Below, piece after piece: positions 22,401 through 34,387 of a stretch of DNA of 64,000 nt. The notes under the pieces were generated by a model. The model ran no database searches. It worked only from the letters and a program-made list of their open reading frames with translations, and was not told where the DNA came from. The position numbers and the translations under genes are program-made. Source of the DNA: Lineolata rhizophorae (taxonomy: Eukaryota; Ascomycota; Dothideomycetes; Lineolatales; Lineolataceae). Every line of letters begins with the position of its first letter. Position 1 is the first letter of the stretch. The DNA lies in assembly GCA_010093515.1 (NCBI GenBank), contig MU001692.1:398999-462998 (forward strand), given 5' to 3'.

Positions 22401-23754
22401 CCGTCCCAGTTCCGCCGTCTAGGTACATACACATACCCCCCCTCCCACACCCCCAGGTGCCTTGCCGTTCAGCCCCGATTCCGCACGACCACCACACCAC
22501 CATTCTGAAGCGCTTTCCGCTCCCCCTCCTTGGCGACCCCCGCCCCAACCCAACGGGTGCGCGCCGGGCGCCGGAAGGCGCGTGCCTACCCCTCCTCCTC
22601 TGTTCCCTTGGGGTGACCGGGCCGCGACTGTGTGGTACCTACGGGAGGACCGGCGGCGGCATGTCAGACGGGGCGGGGCAGGCGGGTGTGGGTGCGGGTT
22701 GGATTTGTCACACGGGCGGGGTGGGCGGGCGAGGGAGGGTGGTTGTGTGACTACCCAGGTGCTTGCTACCTTTTTTTCACTCCACGGTTTCTAGGGCTCT
22801 GGTTGCTTGTCTAGATGTCTGCATGAGGGAATTACTAGGAGAAGGAAAAGAAAAGCAGGTATTGGATTTCTTTTTTTAAAGAAGATGATCATGATCATGA
22901 TGAAAATTTTTTTCTTTGCGCCTTTTCGCCCTTTCAGGTTGCTTTTCTTCGGCGGGCGCCTGCCCGGTCGGTGGGTTCACTTTCACTTCTGATTAGCTGG
23001 CGGGTTGACTCACTCACCGGCGGCTCCCAATTCCCGGCGTCAGCAGACCGCGCTGCCTGGCGGAAATGGGAAGCTGGGATGCTTCTCGCAGGAGAGGGTT
23101 TTCTTTTTTAGGGCCAGAGGAAAGGGCCGAAGAAACAACGTGCGTGATGAGGACCGAGCAATGGGTGGTTTTGAGTCAAGCACGAGCACTCCGTACGAAA
23201 TGCCCTAGTTTGCCGGACCGGGTTCGGCAGTGGACGGCATCAGGTGGTCTGAATGGAGTGCCCCCGTTGGTCGGTTGGTCGCTCTCGCTTTTCGTGGGCC
23301 GAGGTCTCGCTGATGTGATGGTTCATGGATTTCAACCTGGTAAGCGCCCTCTCGGCCGGGCCGGATCTCGCGCCGCCATGCAGCTTGCTGCGGCCTTGCC
23401 GCGCGACCCCGGACTGATGCGGGCGGGGCCCTCGTATCAGAGAGAGTTCCATGCTGGACGGCGGGAACGGAAGTAAGGTTCGACGATAACGGCGGGAACA
23501 GGGACCGGGCGGAAGCCACCTCAGTCCTCATCTGCTACTAAGGTGCTACGCACTTTAGTGCTCGGCTACGTAGTGATGATATCTACGACCTCTTTCAGCT
23601 TAGCTCTGCGTAGCGAGAAGTAGCTGACTTGAATTAGGTACAGAAGCGTGTAGCTTTGCCTACGAATTACTCACGCGTGGAGTAAACCAGGATGCCAGCT
23701 CGTTCATATAGTTGCGAAAGGACCATTTGCTTCGATTATTGACCTCACTAGCGC
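19481..23754. other. Gene-poor tract, second part
   Basis: About 4.3 kb, GC-rich and strand-asymmetric, with long plus-strand pyrimidine tracts. It has a long poly-T/C run at 21736-21764 and a TAGGTACCTA palindrome near 21405. No frame shows a recognisable domain. The character (CT-rich, few repeats, not eroded) is closer to long leader or regulatory DNA than to dead transposons. Confidence 0.5.
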
Positions 23755-24121
23755 ACAACCAATGTCTACAGGTCGCCAGAGGCGATGCTCGATGTCGATT
23801 GGAGCTACGAGAACGATCCTGATGGCAAAAAATCCTGGACCCGTGCTCTACTTGAGCAAGGGAAACGGAGAGACGAATTTTTTACAGATGGTACATGCTA
23901 CTCCGCATTCAAGAGTGTTCCAGCTCGCTACTACCATTCTAATGTGTCGACCAAGGCAATGGAAGGCCGACGTGGGAGTACGACTAACTGCCTTGGGGCA
24001 ATCGGAGGAGTTTCCTAAGGGAGTGGATAAAGACCTATTTTTGAAATTCATGAGAGGGATGTTACAGTGGTGGCCGGAGGATGGGAAGACGGTGAGGCCA
24101 TTGCCTGAAGATCCGTAACTT
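23755..24121 (+). pseudogene. Decayed SRPK-like protein kinase fragment (C-terminal lobe)
   Basis: Two plus-strand frames carry pieces of a fungal SRPK-like kinase C-lobe. One frame reads YRSPEAMLDVDWSY, which resembles the subdomain VIII APE block, and then RALLEQGKRRDEFFTDG. After a frame change, another reads SEEFPKGVDKDLFLKFMRGM, then LQWWPEDGKTVRPLPEDP. Intact relatives continue EDPWL here; the fragment has a TAA at the Trp position followed by a Leu codon, the outcome expected of G-to-A changes. Subdomains I-VII are absent, and about 50 residues are missing between the APE block and the RALLEQG block. It is therefore a relic of a duplicated kinase gene, not a working enzyme. Confidence 0.7.
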
Positions 24122-25708
24122 AACGACCAATGAAATCAATTCTAGAATTCAAGGATAATATTACCAACGAGCCCGCCAATCAGCGTGACACTGAGGATCA
24201 GCAAGACCAGGCTAGCTATTCAGCGGTAGTCTGACACCGAATATAGCCATGAAAGCGTCTGCGAATCGACATCCACGATACACCCCTCTCGAACCAGGCC
24301 GGGCAATTCCAAATTCTGACTATTGGAATTCTAGCCTTAGTGAAGTATCAAACGGCGGGCATTGGCGATTCAGAAAGCTGTAGGGTTGTATTGGAAGCAG
24401 AGGCTGTTCGTACCCTTGTCACCAAACACTTATTGAAGCTCTAAATTCCTCGTACTTCGACGAATGGTTTTCTACAGCATAGAATGTACGTATCCTCGAT
24501 TCAAAGCTGCTGCCTACCGACTTCGTAAAGACTACTACCGTGTTCTACAGATGCAGTTTCCCAAAGATCACTTGCAAAGGCACCCAGCGGGACATTTACG
24601 TTAAAGAAGCCGCCCGACGTCCCTCATATCGTCAAGGAAGCAGGTAAATGTGTTCTTAGCGAAGGGCGACTAGCCGCCTCTGCTCAGCTTCTGGGGCCTG
24701 GCGACGTTAGGCCACAACTCGGCGCATGCGGATTTCGGCACCTTGACTTTCCCCTTTCAAGATCGAGTCGACGGTCTCGACATAGCCGATGATGCTTGCA
24801 CAGATACGGAGAAAGTGAACCGGGGACGGAACACACTGTTGGGCTGGGCCGGCCGGCCGCCGCCCCGTACTCTATCCTCCGCACCGTTGATTGGCGTTAC
24901 GTCGTTTGCGCCCCGCGCGGTCGACGCAGACTTCTGGACTGCCTACGTATTTGGTTGCAGCTGATTGGTGATTACCTACCGCCGCCCGCCGCTCGCCGCC
25001 CGAATATGCGTGTTCATGTGTGCTTGCATATCTCGTGTATGTGCGCGCTCTTGGCTTAGACAGCGATGCGGGGACCGGTGTTGAGTGAGATAAGCGGAGT
25101 GGGGCACCGTTCGCAGCGGTTCGCATTGGATGACCGGGATGAGTCGCTCACGGTTATAACCGGCGACGCTTGCAAGGCTATGGTGCGCAATGCCCTGGTG
25201 TATCTTCGTGGAACATCTAGGCGTTCGAACCCCTCGCAGAACGAAGCGATTCTGCGATATTATCTTTGATAAGTAGGTTAGTCCAAGAATCAACTAGATG
25301 TCTAGCTGAATGCAAGTCATAGCAAATTTGGTTGATAGTTTGTTCAATAACAAAGGGACTGCTAATTGGTGGATAGAGGACGCAAGTGCTAATGTACGTA
25401 TAAAGTCTGGATTATCTTTGATCACTAGGCTGTTCCGTCACTAGGCTGTTCCGTCAGTGTCCAACGCTAATCACAACAGCAGCAGAAGAGGAGACAGTGA
25501 ATTAACCTATAACCGGAATTGAATTCAGATATATAGACAATTAGACTACATGTGGTGTGCCCCTACGACGGCCAAAGAGACTCGTCATCCGTGATATTAC
25601 ACCAGACTGTTACCTTCAAACACAATTTGACATTACCACTTTCTTCTAGGCAATTTGAAGTCCACTACCCGAAATCAGCCACAGATAACCACATCGGACG
25701 CCCTTTAA
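24122..25708. other. Intergenic region downstream of the STAND gene
   Basis: About 1.6 kb with no recognisable gene. A short direct duplication (GATCACTAGGCTGTTCCGTC, partly repeated at once) occurs near 25420-25456. The part next to 25709 should hold the 3' end of the STAND gene transcript. Confidence 0.5.
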
Positions 25709-28700
25709 TCACAATTCCCCATCCAAATATCCGTTTCCATTCACAGCCTTGTCGTCAGCAAATTCCCAACTCTGGACACCGGCAAACGAACCCTCCGCGC
25801 TCTCGGACTTGCCACCTCCAAAGCCCTTTGCTTGCCACTTCTCGGTACCTTCTACATCGTTCCATTGGAACCTACGGAACAAGTCCGCGTTGAGCCGCTC
25901 GTACTCGGCATATGGCTTCGGCCACGAACCAAGGCGTTGGAACGCAAACTTGAGAAGGAAGAAATGCATCTTTGCCACGTCGCTCAAGTCAACGTTCTCA
26001 GATTGGTCGTGGTCACTGTGGACACTGACGCCATGCTCGGCAAGGAGTGCCGCGGCGGTATCGAGTTCGTCGTCGTCGTCGGCGCCGGTGCCTTCGTTGA
26101 CAAGCAGCCGCAGCATCTCCTCGTGGACGAGCAGGGCCTTCTTGAAGTACTCGTTGGCCAGCTCCGGAGCCTTGTTCTTCTGGTACGACTGGCCGGTGCT
26201 CGTGTACAGCTGCGCGAGCAGCAGGTTGGTCTCTAGCGTGATTGGATGGCAAGCGCCATGCACCCGACGCATGTTGTAGGCGATGTCCTCGCAGAGACGC
26301 AAGGCCTTGATGGGATGACCGGCGAGATAGCGGGCACAGATCAGCCGGCGGCCGAGGTTGAGCAGCACCTGCGAAGGCCAAGAACGTTGCGCATCGCGCG
26401 TATTCCAAAGGGTCGTGAGAAGCCACTGCGAGTCGTTAGCAAGGATATCGTGCGGAGATTGGAGGTGATGGGTCTTACCTCAAGTGTTTCGTAGTCTTCC
26501 TGCTGGCCCAGCAAGACTGCAAGTTGGTTCAATTCCTTCAATTGCACCTGGGCAAAGTTGATCTTGAGGCGCTTGCATATCCCGAAGATCTCCTTGACAA
26601 TCTTATTTGAGAGCTGAAGCATCTTGGACCGGAGGTTCTTGTCCGGACACGGCGCAGCCAACAGAGACGCCAGTTTGAATCCGTGACTGATCGCGTTCGG
26701 ACCGCCGTAACCATCATGCTGGATCGCAAAAGCGAACGCCCAACCGGCGATCTCGTAAGCCTCCACAAACTTGTTCGTTTTGATGAGAGTGTGGAGCTTG
26801 TCGTTGGAAGCGAGGATCACTGAGCGGACGAAACTCTTGCTCTTCTTGCGACCCAAATGCTCCATGATTGCAACGATGAAGATGCGAGGTGAGTCCTTGC
26901 TCTGGACCTCGAGCTTTGCGCAGTCGCGCTTCACGAATAGGCCGACCACCTCATCTTCGAGAGTGGCGACCAAATCGTGTCGCTTCTTGCTAATGAGGAA
27001 CCAGCGAAGGGGGCTAGCGGCCAGCAAGATCTTGCTCAGGTCTTCGTTGGCCTTCATCAAGCTCCGGAAGTTCTCGTAGTACAGTGCTTCGGCGATGGTG
27101 TCGGCCATGATTTGCGAAAACGAAAGCGCTAGGTCCGTACGGATGTGGTATTCAAGAGCGGCGATGAAAGCGAGAGACGCCCTGCCACAAGTGGTGACGT
27201 TAAACGAAAACTTGGACGCATTGCGAGAATCCTTCGCGATGATCTGGCGATGCAGTTCTGCAACGAGTTCAGTGCAGCGTTGCACCTGCTCGCAGACCTT
27301 GAAGGATTCGGCAATCGACAACGCGCTTTCAAACATCTTCTGAGACGAACGCTCCTTGGAACTGATTTCTACCACAGCCTGCGTCAATTCTTTCACGGCG
27401 AGTTCGGTCTTCTGTTGCTTGCAATAGAGCAAGGAGAGCTCCCGCAGCTGGCTGAGTGTTGTTTCATGAGTGTATCCGTACTTTGATCTGACCTCAGAAT
27501 ACTGCTCAATGTAGATGGCTGTGGCACGCTCAACGGTCTCAGACTTGACTTTGGTTGAGGAATGAGACATGATCTGCTTGGTATAGAGCCGCGACAACGT
27601 TTGCTTGACCTCGGAAGTGCTCTCTGTCTTGGAAACTTCCTCGTATAACGAGATGGCCTGGGTTGTGTGCTGTTCGCTCATTTGACAGACTTGAGCCAAC
27701 GCCAGGGTCGCCTGTGCCGTGATCGAGGAAGTGGCCCCAAAGACGGAGCTACATGTCTCGCGGTACTTGGAAGTAACAGCATGAAGGGACTCCCAACTGG
27801 CCCTCGTCTCTTCGAGGCATTGGAAGTAACGCTCGTACGTTGTCTTCACGAACTCAACGCTGCTGAATTGCTTGTATTCCTTGCTCTTCTGGATGAAGGT
27901 ATTCCAGAGCACGTCGAAAACGACGACAGCTTCGGGATACCTTCCATCCTCCCAGTAGGCGTTGGAGACGATCACGATGGCTTCCATGGCGTCAGCATGG
28001 CAGAGCTTTGAGTCCCTGTTCAAGCTGGAGACGATCTGCTGATAGTATTCCAGCCAGTAAGTGTGCTTCCTCGCGTGGATCCGGCATCGTGATCCCAGTT
28101 CATAGAGTGTCTGGATGGTAGTCTGGTGGCTCAGCCCCAACTTGGTCCGGTACACTACGAGAACTTCCTGGAGGACGCCAATTGCCTTGTCGGGGTACCC
28201 ATGCTTGTCATAGAAGTTCAACAGAAGCAACTTGACCTTGTCGACCAGAGTGATGTTGATATTTGCCGAGACCAAAACGGCCTGGAACAGCCGAACGTAA
28301 ACATCTTCGGCCTTCTCGATCTGGCGTTGCTGCAGGTAACATTCGGCGAAGCACTCGATGAGCTCAATCGACTCCTGCAAGAATTCTGAGGTTAACCTGA
28401 CGTCGTGAATTGACGTGGAGAGAAATGAGCTCCAGGTCCTGGATACTGTGGTCTTGACAATGTCGATTGCCTCCGACCATTTCTTCTGCTCCATATACTG
28501 AACTGTCAACTTCTTTGAGAGATTCATGGTCTTTGAGTCGACCGACTTCGACGTATTGGTGATCATGGACTTGAAAACATCTTGAAAGACGGATTCAGAA
28601 ACTGTGCTTGTCGTTTCCGTGGAGCTTTGTTTGACAACCTCTGTCGCCGTGATTGTAATCTGATAATATGTAAGTATATATATCTCTTTGGCACAGCTAA

Positions 28701-31700
28701 AAATCTCACCTCTTCCTGAATTGACGTGAACGAATGAGACTCTTCCTTGCGGACATTCTTGTAGTATGAACTGGCGCGTTTGAAGATTGACAGTGCGACA
28801 GTCTGCTGGCCTACGGTCCTCATGACCTTCGCGACCTCGGTCAGTTGAGAAATTATGCTTTCCGAATATGAGATCTCGTGGTGCTCATATTCCTGCCAAA
28901 TGCAAGAAAGGATACTAGAAGCCTCGAATTCTCGCTTCTGGGACTTCAGGAACGACGAGTAAGCAATGGCCGTTTCGATGTTCTTTTCGTGCCATTCGAC
29001 CGAGCGGACCGTACGGCAATAGGTGGAGACCTGCTGCCAGAGTTCCACGTAAGTCTGTTCAGCGCTGACAATTTCACCTCGCGAGAAGTATTCTTGAGCC
29101 TTTTGGAGCATTGCTGAAATGTGAGCGATGTCAATGACGTCGACGGCCTCCTCTTCCTCTTCGTCGAAGAACAGAGAATCTTGGTAGGTCTCAACATTCT
29201 GCTCATCCTTTCCTTTCCCGAGAACGATGTGCAGATGCCTCGAAGTGCCCCGGGCCTCTTTGGAGTGCCTGCCATACTGTTTGACAGTCGCCTCATAAAT
29301 GATCTGATATTGCTTGGCAGCGAGTTTGTCCTCGTGGATGTAGGCGTACAGCTCAGCCAGTCGGGTTCGTGTCTCAATCACAATTTCGGAGCTGGTACCA
29401 TATTGCCGCTCGTAAGCAGTGATGAGGATGATGAGCACCTCTTCACGATGGTTCATAATCTCCGTCCGCGATTGCGTCATCATCGTACTGGTGATGGCGA
29501 GGAAACGATTGGCGCATTCCACTGTTAGTGGATGAAAGCCACTTAGGACAGCGCGGCAGATCATGGTGCATGAATAGTAGCATTGACTGGCTTCGGTAGG
29601 GCGAGAGAGCCGCTCGTAGTAGGTAGCGCAGATGATGTACGTTTGAAGGACCACAGGATGAGTTTCCGTAAAGATCTGGCTCCGGAGACGGCCTACAAGG
29701 ATGTGGAGTTCCAGCGCCTGAGACGTGGGTAGTTGAGCATTCCAGCAGTGCTTTTCGAGAATAGGCAGTGTCGTAGAGTCCGGAAAGACTTTTTGGATTT
29801 CTCGAGCGATTTTGACCTCACCGGATGAAGCCGGGGCGCTTCCGGACTTTTTCCAGTGGAAAGTCCAGTACCGAACTACGTATTCGAGAAGAAAGTGCTG
29901 ATGGAAGAGGCGATCGACAGACGCCTGGTCCAGGTCGTCAAGCATTGGTTCCCGATTGTCTCGGATGATCGACCTCGCGTATGTAAGAGCCCTCAAGAGC
30001 ATATCCATTTGCCTGTCCTTGATTGGCATTTGCAATTTGCTCTGACCAATTAGGGTCTCCAGTGAGCTACTGATGGCCCGGTGCTTGAGTCGCACAATGT
30101 TCTCGTGAAACGACAGAATCGGGCTCATGCTTTGAAGAGTCTGGTGGATATCAATCCCTTTGTCAACAACAGATCCACTCTGCGTGTCGATGGAAAACAA
30201 AGTCGCCATCTCAGACATGGTGAATGGTCGCTCAGCTGCAAGCAGCCAGGAGAGAGCGAATTTAGCCTCCGTTGATTGGTCGGATGACATGACCAATCGT
30301 AAAGTGAGGTCTTGAACGGAAGGCCGGGAGTTTTCTAAACTGTCAACCATCTTCGCAAAGCTCTCCGGCGACTTTTCGTTCATGAGAAGTTCGCAAGAGA
30401 GGTGGACCCATAAGAACGATCCCTGAGAAGATTGGATGATGCGATTAAGTAGGTGCTCCTGCTCCGGACCGGGCTTCGTGTAGAAATGGCGGCTGTGTCG
30501 CAAGTAGTTCATAGCGACCGCGTGGATATCGTCGCGAACATCGTTGGGCGTAATAGTCAGTTGAGTGCCATGCATTTTGGCTGGCATCGATACCGATTCG
30601 GAGAGAGCAAGCAACTTGACACGTTTGCCTTCGACAACGACGTGGGCCAACTTATCGAGCAATGCCTGGGCTTCAGACTGCCCACCCGTGATTTCGTCCA
30701 AGCCATCGACTACGATGAGCAAGTCGTTCGCGTTCTCAAGCGGATGCTTAAGGGTATCCGCAAAAGCTTCCCACAAGTAATTATCATAGCTCCTCGCATC
30801 AGAAGCGTGCATGCAACGCTCGTACGCCTCAGAAAGTGCGTGATAGATGCGCATGTTGCCAACACGAAGGCTGAGCAGTTGGTACAATAGGGATTTGACC
30901 ACATTGGAGGGGGTTGCCTGAGACTGAATCGCGGAACCTAATGACATATTAATTTTGACTTCCTAGAGACTCAAGACGGTATATTAACATAGGAGGGCGG
31001 ATACTTACTGATGGAACAGAATAAGGTGGAGAAGGTCTTCCGACCTAGAGGCCGCTGGAGTCTTTCAACAATAGATGAAGCCAAAACAGTTTTTCCGGAT
31101 CCCATTGGGCCATTCAGAAGCATGAAAGCATCGTTGCTTTGGACGAATTTGGAAAGAGGCTTTTGAAACCAGAGGCAAGTAAACTCAGCCTGTTGATCCA
31201 TAAAAGTCGTGTGATCACGGCCCAAAGTGGCAAGTACGCGATCCTGAGGAGCAAGCCAAGCCCTCAATGATTTGACATCGAGAACTATTGCCATACTTAG
31301 TAAGACTAGTTGTGGCATTGTGTTTAGGATTCGGCAATACCTTCTTCAGTATCAAGACCGTCGCTCTGGATTTGATGGGTCCAAATGGCCTCCGCCACAC
31401 CGGCTTGCCGAGAATTAAGGCTCTCGATCGTGTCACCAAACACTTCGTACATATCCAAGCTCACAGAGGTGGACATCATGCCTAAAATATTGTCAATGCG
31501 AAGTGTTTCCAAATAGTATTCGGTACTCTTACCGTGAACTGCCTTGTAAAAGCGAATTGCGACCGAAGTAACCAATGTGAGGAGATCGGTATACATCATA
31601 CACAACTGCTCCTTCGTTTCGGAGGAGACAGCAAAGAGCTCCGACCGACTCAAAAGCGATGAAATCGCCAAAGAATGTTTGTAGAAGATCCCGAAGGCCT

Positions 31701-32279
31701 TGTCTAAGGCTTCCGAATTCTCGTGGCCAAGCTATTTTGCTGTTAATCTCAAATCGTCTATGAACGAAAAGGATGAGTACTCACTTCAAGAAGCAGCTTC
31801 GCGTGACCGAAGCCTAACTCAGCTGCGGCACTGCTGTCGAGCGCGAAGTTTTGAATGGCCATGTCGAAGTTGTGCAATTGCTCAGCGAAATATAGTGCAC
31901 GAATCAACACCCTGTCCCAGCGGCTGCCCTTGTGAGGCAAGGTCGCCAAACGCTCCGATCGAATCCATTCGATAAGGTTGATGAATGTCGTATTGGATGC
32001 GCCCTGGATGACACCGGCACCGAGCTCCGCCATGCTCCGTTTCTTGAGTGCCGCGACGGTGTCTTGCACGAAGCCAATCTTGTGACTTTCGCTGAAGTAA
32101 CTGAGGCGTCCGAGTTGATTGAGCGAGCTCACTCTGGTGCTGTTCCTGGCCGAATGGTTTGCCTTGTACGGGATCCCCGAACGAGGAGTTTCTGGGGGGC
32201 TAGCGAAACCATTCAACCCATTAGAGGTGAGTCCCTTCATTGTTAGGTTGGGTACAGGTTTGACCGCTTCTGTCGCCAT
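25709..32279 (-). CDS. NLR-like STAND protein: helical N-terminal domain, NACHT ATPase, long TPR region
   Basis: Six exons (31785-32279, 31341-31731, 31009-31284, 28710-30937, 26479-28659, 25709-26425) with five introns of 50-71 nt total 2095 codons in frame. Residues about 60-290 form a helical domain of the type found in fungal STAND proteins. The NACHT P-loop GPMGSGKT is at about 354-361 and Walker B LLIVVDGLDE at about 460-469. A winged-helix-like stretch follows (ALSWLLAAERPFTMSEMATL). From about residue 700 to the end the protein is alpha-helical with TPR-like units such as AEQTYVELWQQV and ANEYFKKALLVHEEM. STAND ATPases are nucleotide-driven switches; fungal ones act in non-self recognition or regulation, but this protein's ligand and output are unknown. 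I see no C-terminal effector domain. Its size and clean splicing suggest a functional gene. Confidence 0.88.
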
Positions 32280-34387
32280 CGTTTGAGGTTCACTGGGGGA
32301 GGTGTTTTTCGGTGAATTTGCTAAGTTCGAACTGTTGGATGGTGTGGTGCTAAGCTGTTCTGCCAGTATATGAGCCCGAGTCTCTAGAAGGTCATGCAGA
32401 GCGACAAACCAGGGGATTTGGAACTACGCCTTAGCTTGCGGAAGATGTTTTGAAGACACATACAACAAGGAAGGCAACTGCCCAAGTGTCCCATCCGACT
32501 ATCTTGTGGGATCAAGGATATAGCTCAAGGCAGATTTATCAGCTAGAACCCCTCATGATTTGCAAACAAAACAGGATTCCCGAGGCAACTCTCGATCAGC
32601 AAGGCCGAAATATGGATGATCATTGAGGCGTTCAGCTGTGAGCTGAATGGCCGCAACGGTATCGTCGCCGAGTCGTGGTGATGGGGTGCCATTGGCTACT
32701 TCTGAGTTCCGACCACTTTGCGGGTCCATGGCGCTGTGTCAAATCCAGACGATGTTTAAAGGGGGTTAGTTTTCTGGTCCCGGAGTCGATCAGGTATATG
32801 TTCATCCAGTCGGAAAGGTCTTCACTAATGCATGTCTGAAAGCCAGTTGGGTATGTCCGCAGCCCGTGCAGAGAAATCCCCGCTCCGATCTGCTGCTCAC
32901 TTTCGCGCTACATCGAGCTCCAGTCCGGAAGAGGAATCTTTGTGGTGGCTGGAAGCGACGTCGTCCCGGTAGCCCGCTAGTGATGTGCAATGCGTCCTAG
33001 CGCGATCGTTGATCGCGTTTAGCGGACGAGGCTATTGGCGCAATAGGGTATGGGATACAGCTCCGGAGCGATGCGGCCTCCCGTGCGCCAAACCCTGAAG
33101 AGATTTCCTCTTCCGCCCGCAACTAGCCAAATGCGGGCTGCCTGATCCGGAGATGGCCGCCTGCAGTGAGCTGGCCGTACTCATTTGTTGTGCGCTTGCC
33201 TTGATCGGCAGCGAGCTGGCGTCAGCGCAAATTTTCGGCGACGCGATGTGGGCTGGTCAGGCAGCCACTGTATGCCTCAATGGTTTAGCGAATGGCTGCG
33301 CCTTTAGCACGGCTGCACCATCGCGTGTAGAGCATTCAATGTTGAAAAGATGCATAATGGTGCAGGCGGGCGAATTGAGGGCACTAAATTAGCGATGGTG
33401 GCGGCGTTCCCGTTGAGCGTTGAGCGTGTCGACGGGAGTGGGTTCTCGCCTGATACGGCCCGATTGGATGTGTCTTGAATTGAGGTTGGAGCGCCAAAGG
33501 GAAACGCCATGCACACCTAGCTCTGGTGCAGCTCATAATAATTAGTGGCTAGAAGTGGGGAAAAGAGTCTTGTACAGAGTATGCAGTTGGTGCGCTGCCG
33601 TCGTCGCGTAGATTATATACTGAGTAAGGAATAGACTACACGTTACGTTGTCCAATCATGGGGATGCATCCGATGCGATTAAATGACGAAGAAGCCTTTA
33701 AAAACTTGTTTTTATCGATGAATTGAAACTGAGGGAGGTACTAAGTGGTGCCAATAATTCAATTAAAATTATTCAAACTGCCTAGTATCAGTAAATTTTT
33801 GTTATGTTGCACCATCATAGTTCACACATCTTAGGCTCCCCAGCCATTAGATTATTATGAGATTCAATGTGGAGTTTGTCTCCTGATTCCCATCAACAGT
33901 CCCGCCAGCCATGGCGACGCCACCACTCAGCCATCCAGCCGCAGCACGTTTCTTTGCGGCTTCTCCGTATGCACGGAGACCTTCAGCTCGGCCACTCGCG
34001 GTATTTAACATAACTTTGCATGGGATTCTGCAACTAGGCCGTTTTAGATCCGGCAGCCGTTCACCTGCAGCTTGCGTGTGCGTGTGGCATTGTACCTACG
34101 CAGTAGACACTGCTTTGTACGCATGGACCAACATTAAATTCACTTATGCGTACTCTAGAGCGCTAGAATGCCCTTTTCCCTTCCACCTTTGAAGTCAAAA
34201 TCACTGCCTGATACTTTGGTCCTCAGTGCACTTTGTGTCATTCGCACGCTGAGGCATGCTCCTCAAAATATTGTAGTAACTAGATAGACTAGCTGTTCGA
34301 GTCTAGTCCTACATAAAATACAAGCTCAGGTTGGTTCTACACTATATACATTGGTATTGAGTAGACGTACATAAAATCTTTGTTACA
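32280..34387. other. Intergenic region upstream of the STAND gene
   Basis: About 2.1 kb without a convincing gene. A 79-codon plus-strand frame at 33153-33392 begins with a signal-peptide-like stretch (LAVLICCALALIGSELASA), but nothing after it looks conserved. Another at 33911-34192 is Ala/Arg-rich. The region 33600-33850 is AT-rich. The STAND promoter should lie at the left end, and the IleRS 3' region at the right end. Confidence 0.45.

Noticed and set aside
25205-25245. TTCGAA-containing segment resembling a T-arm
   Set aside because: The bases around TTCGAAC do not form a 5-bp T stem, and no D or anticodon arm is found at proper spacing.
33153-33392. Possible small secreted protein with signal-peptide-like N-terminus
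   Set aside because: The hydrophobic start is suggestive, but the remaining 55 residues show no Cys pattern or conserved motif, and nothing else supports a gene.
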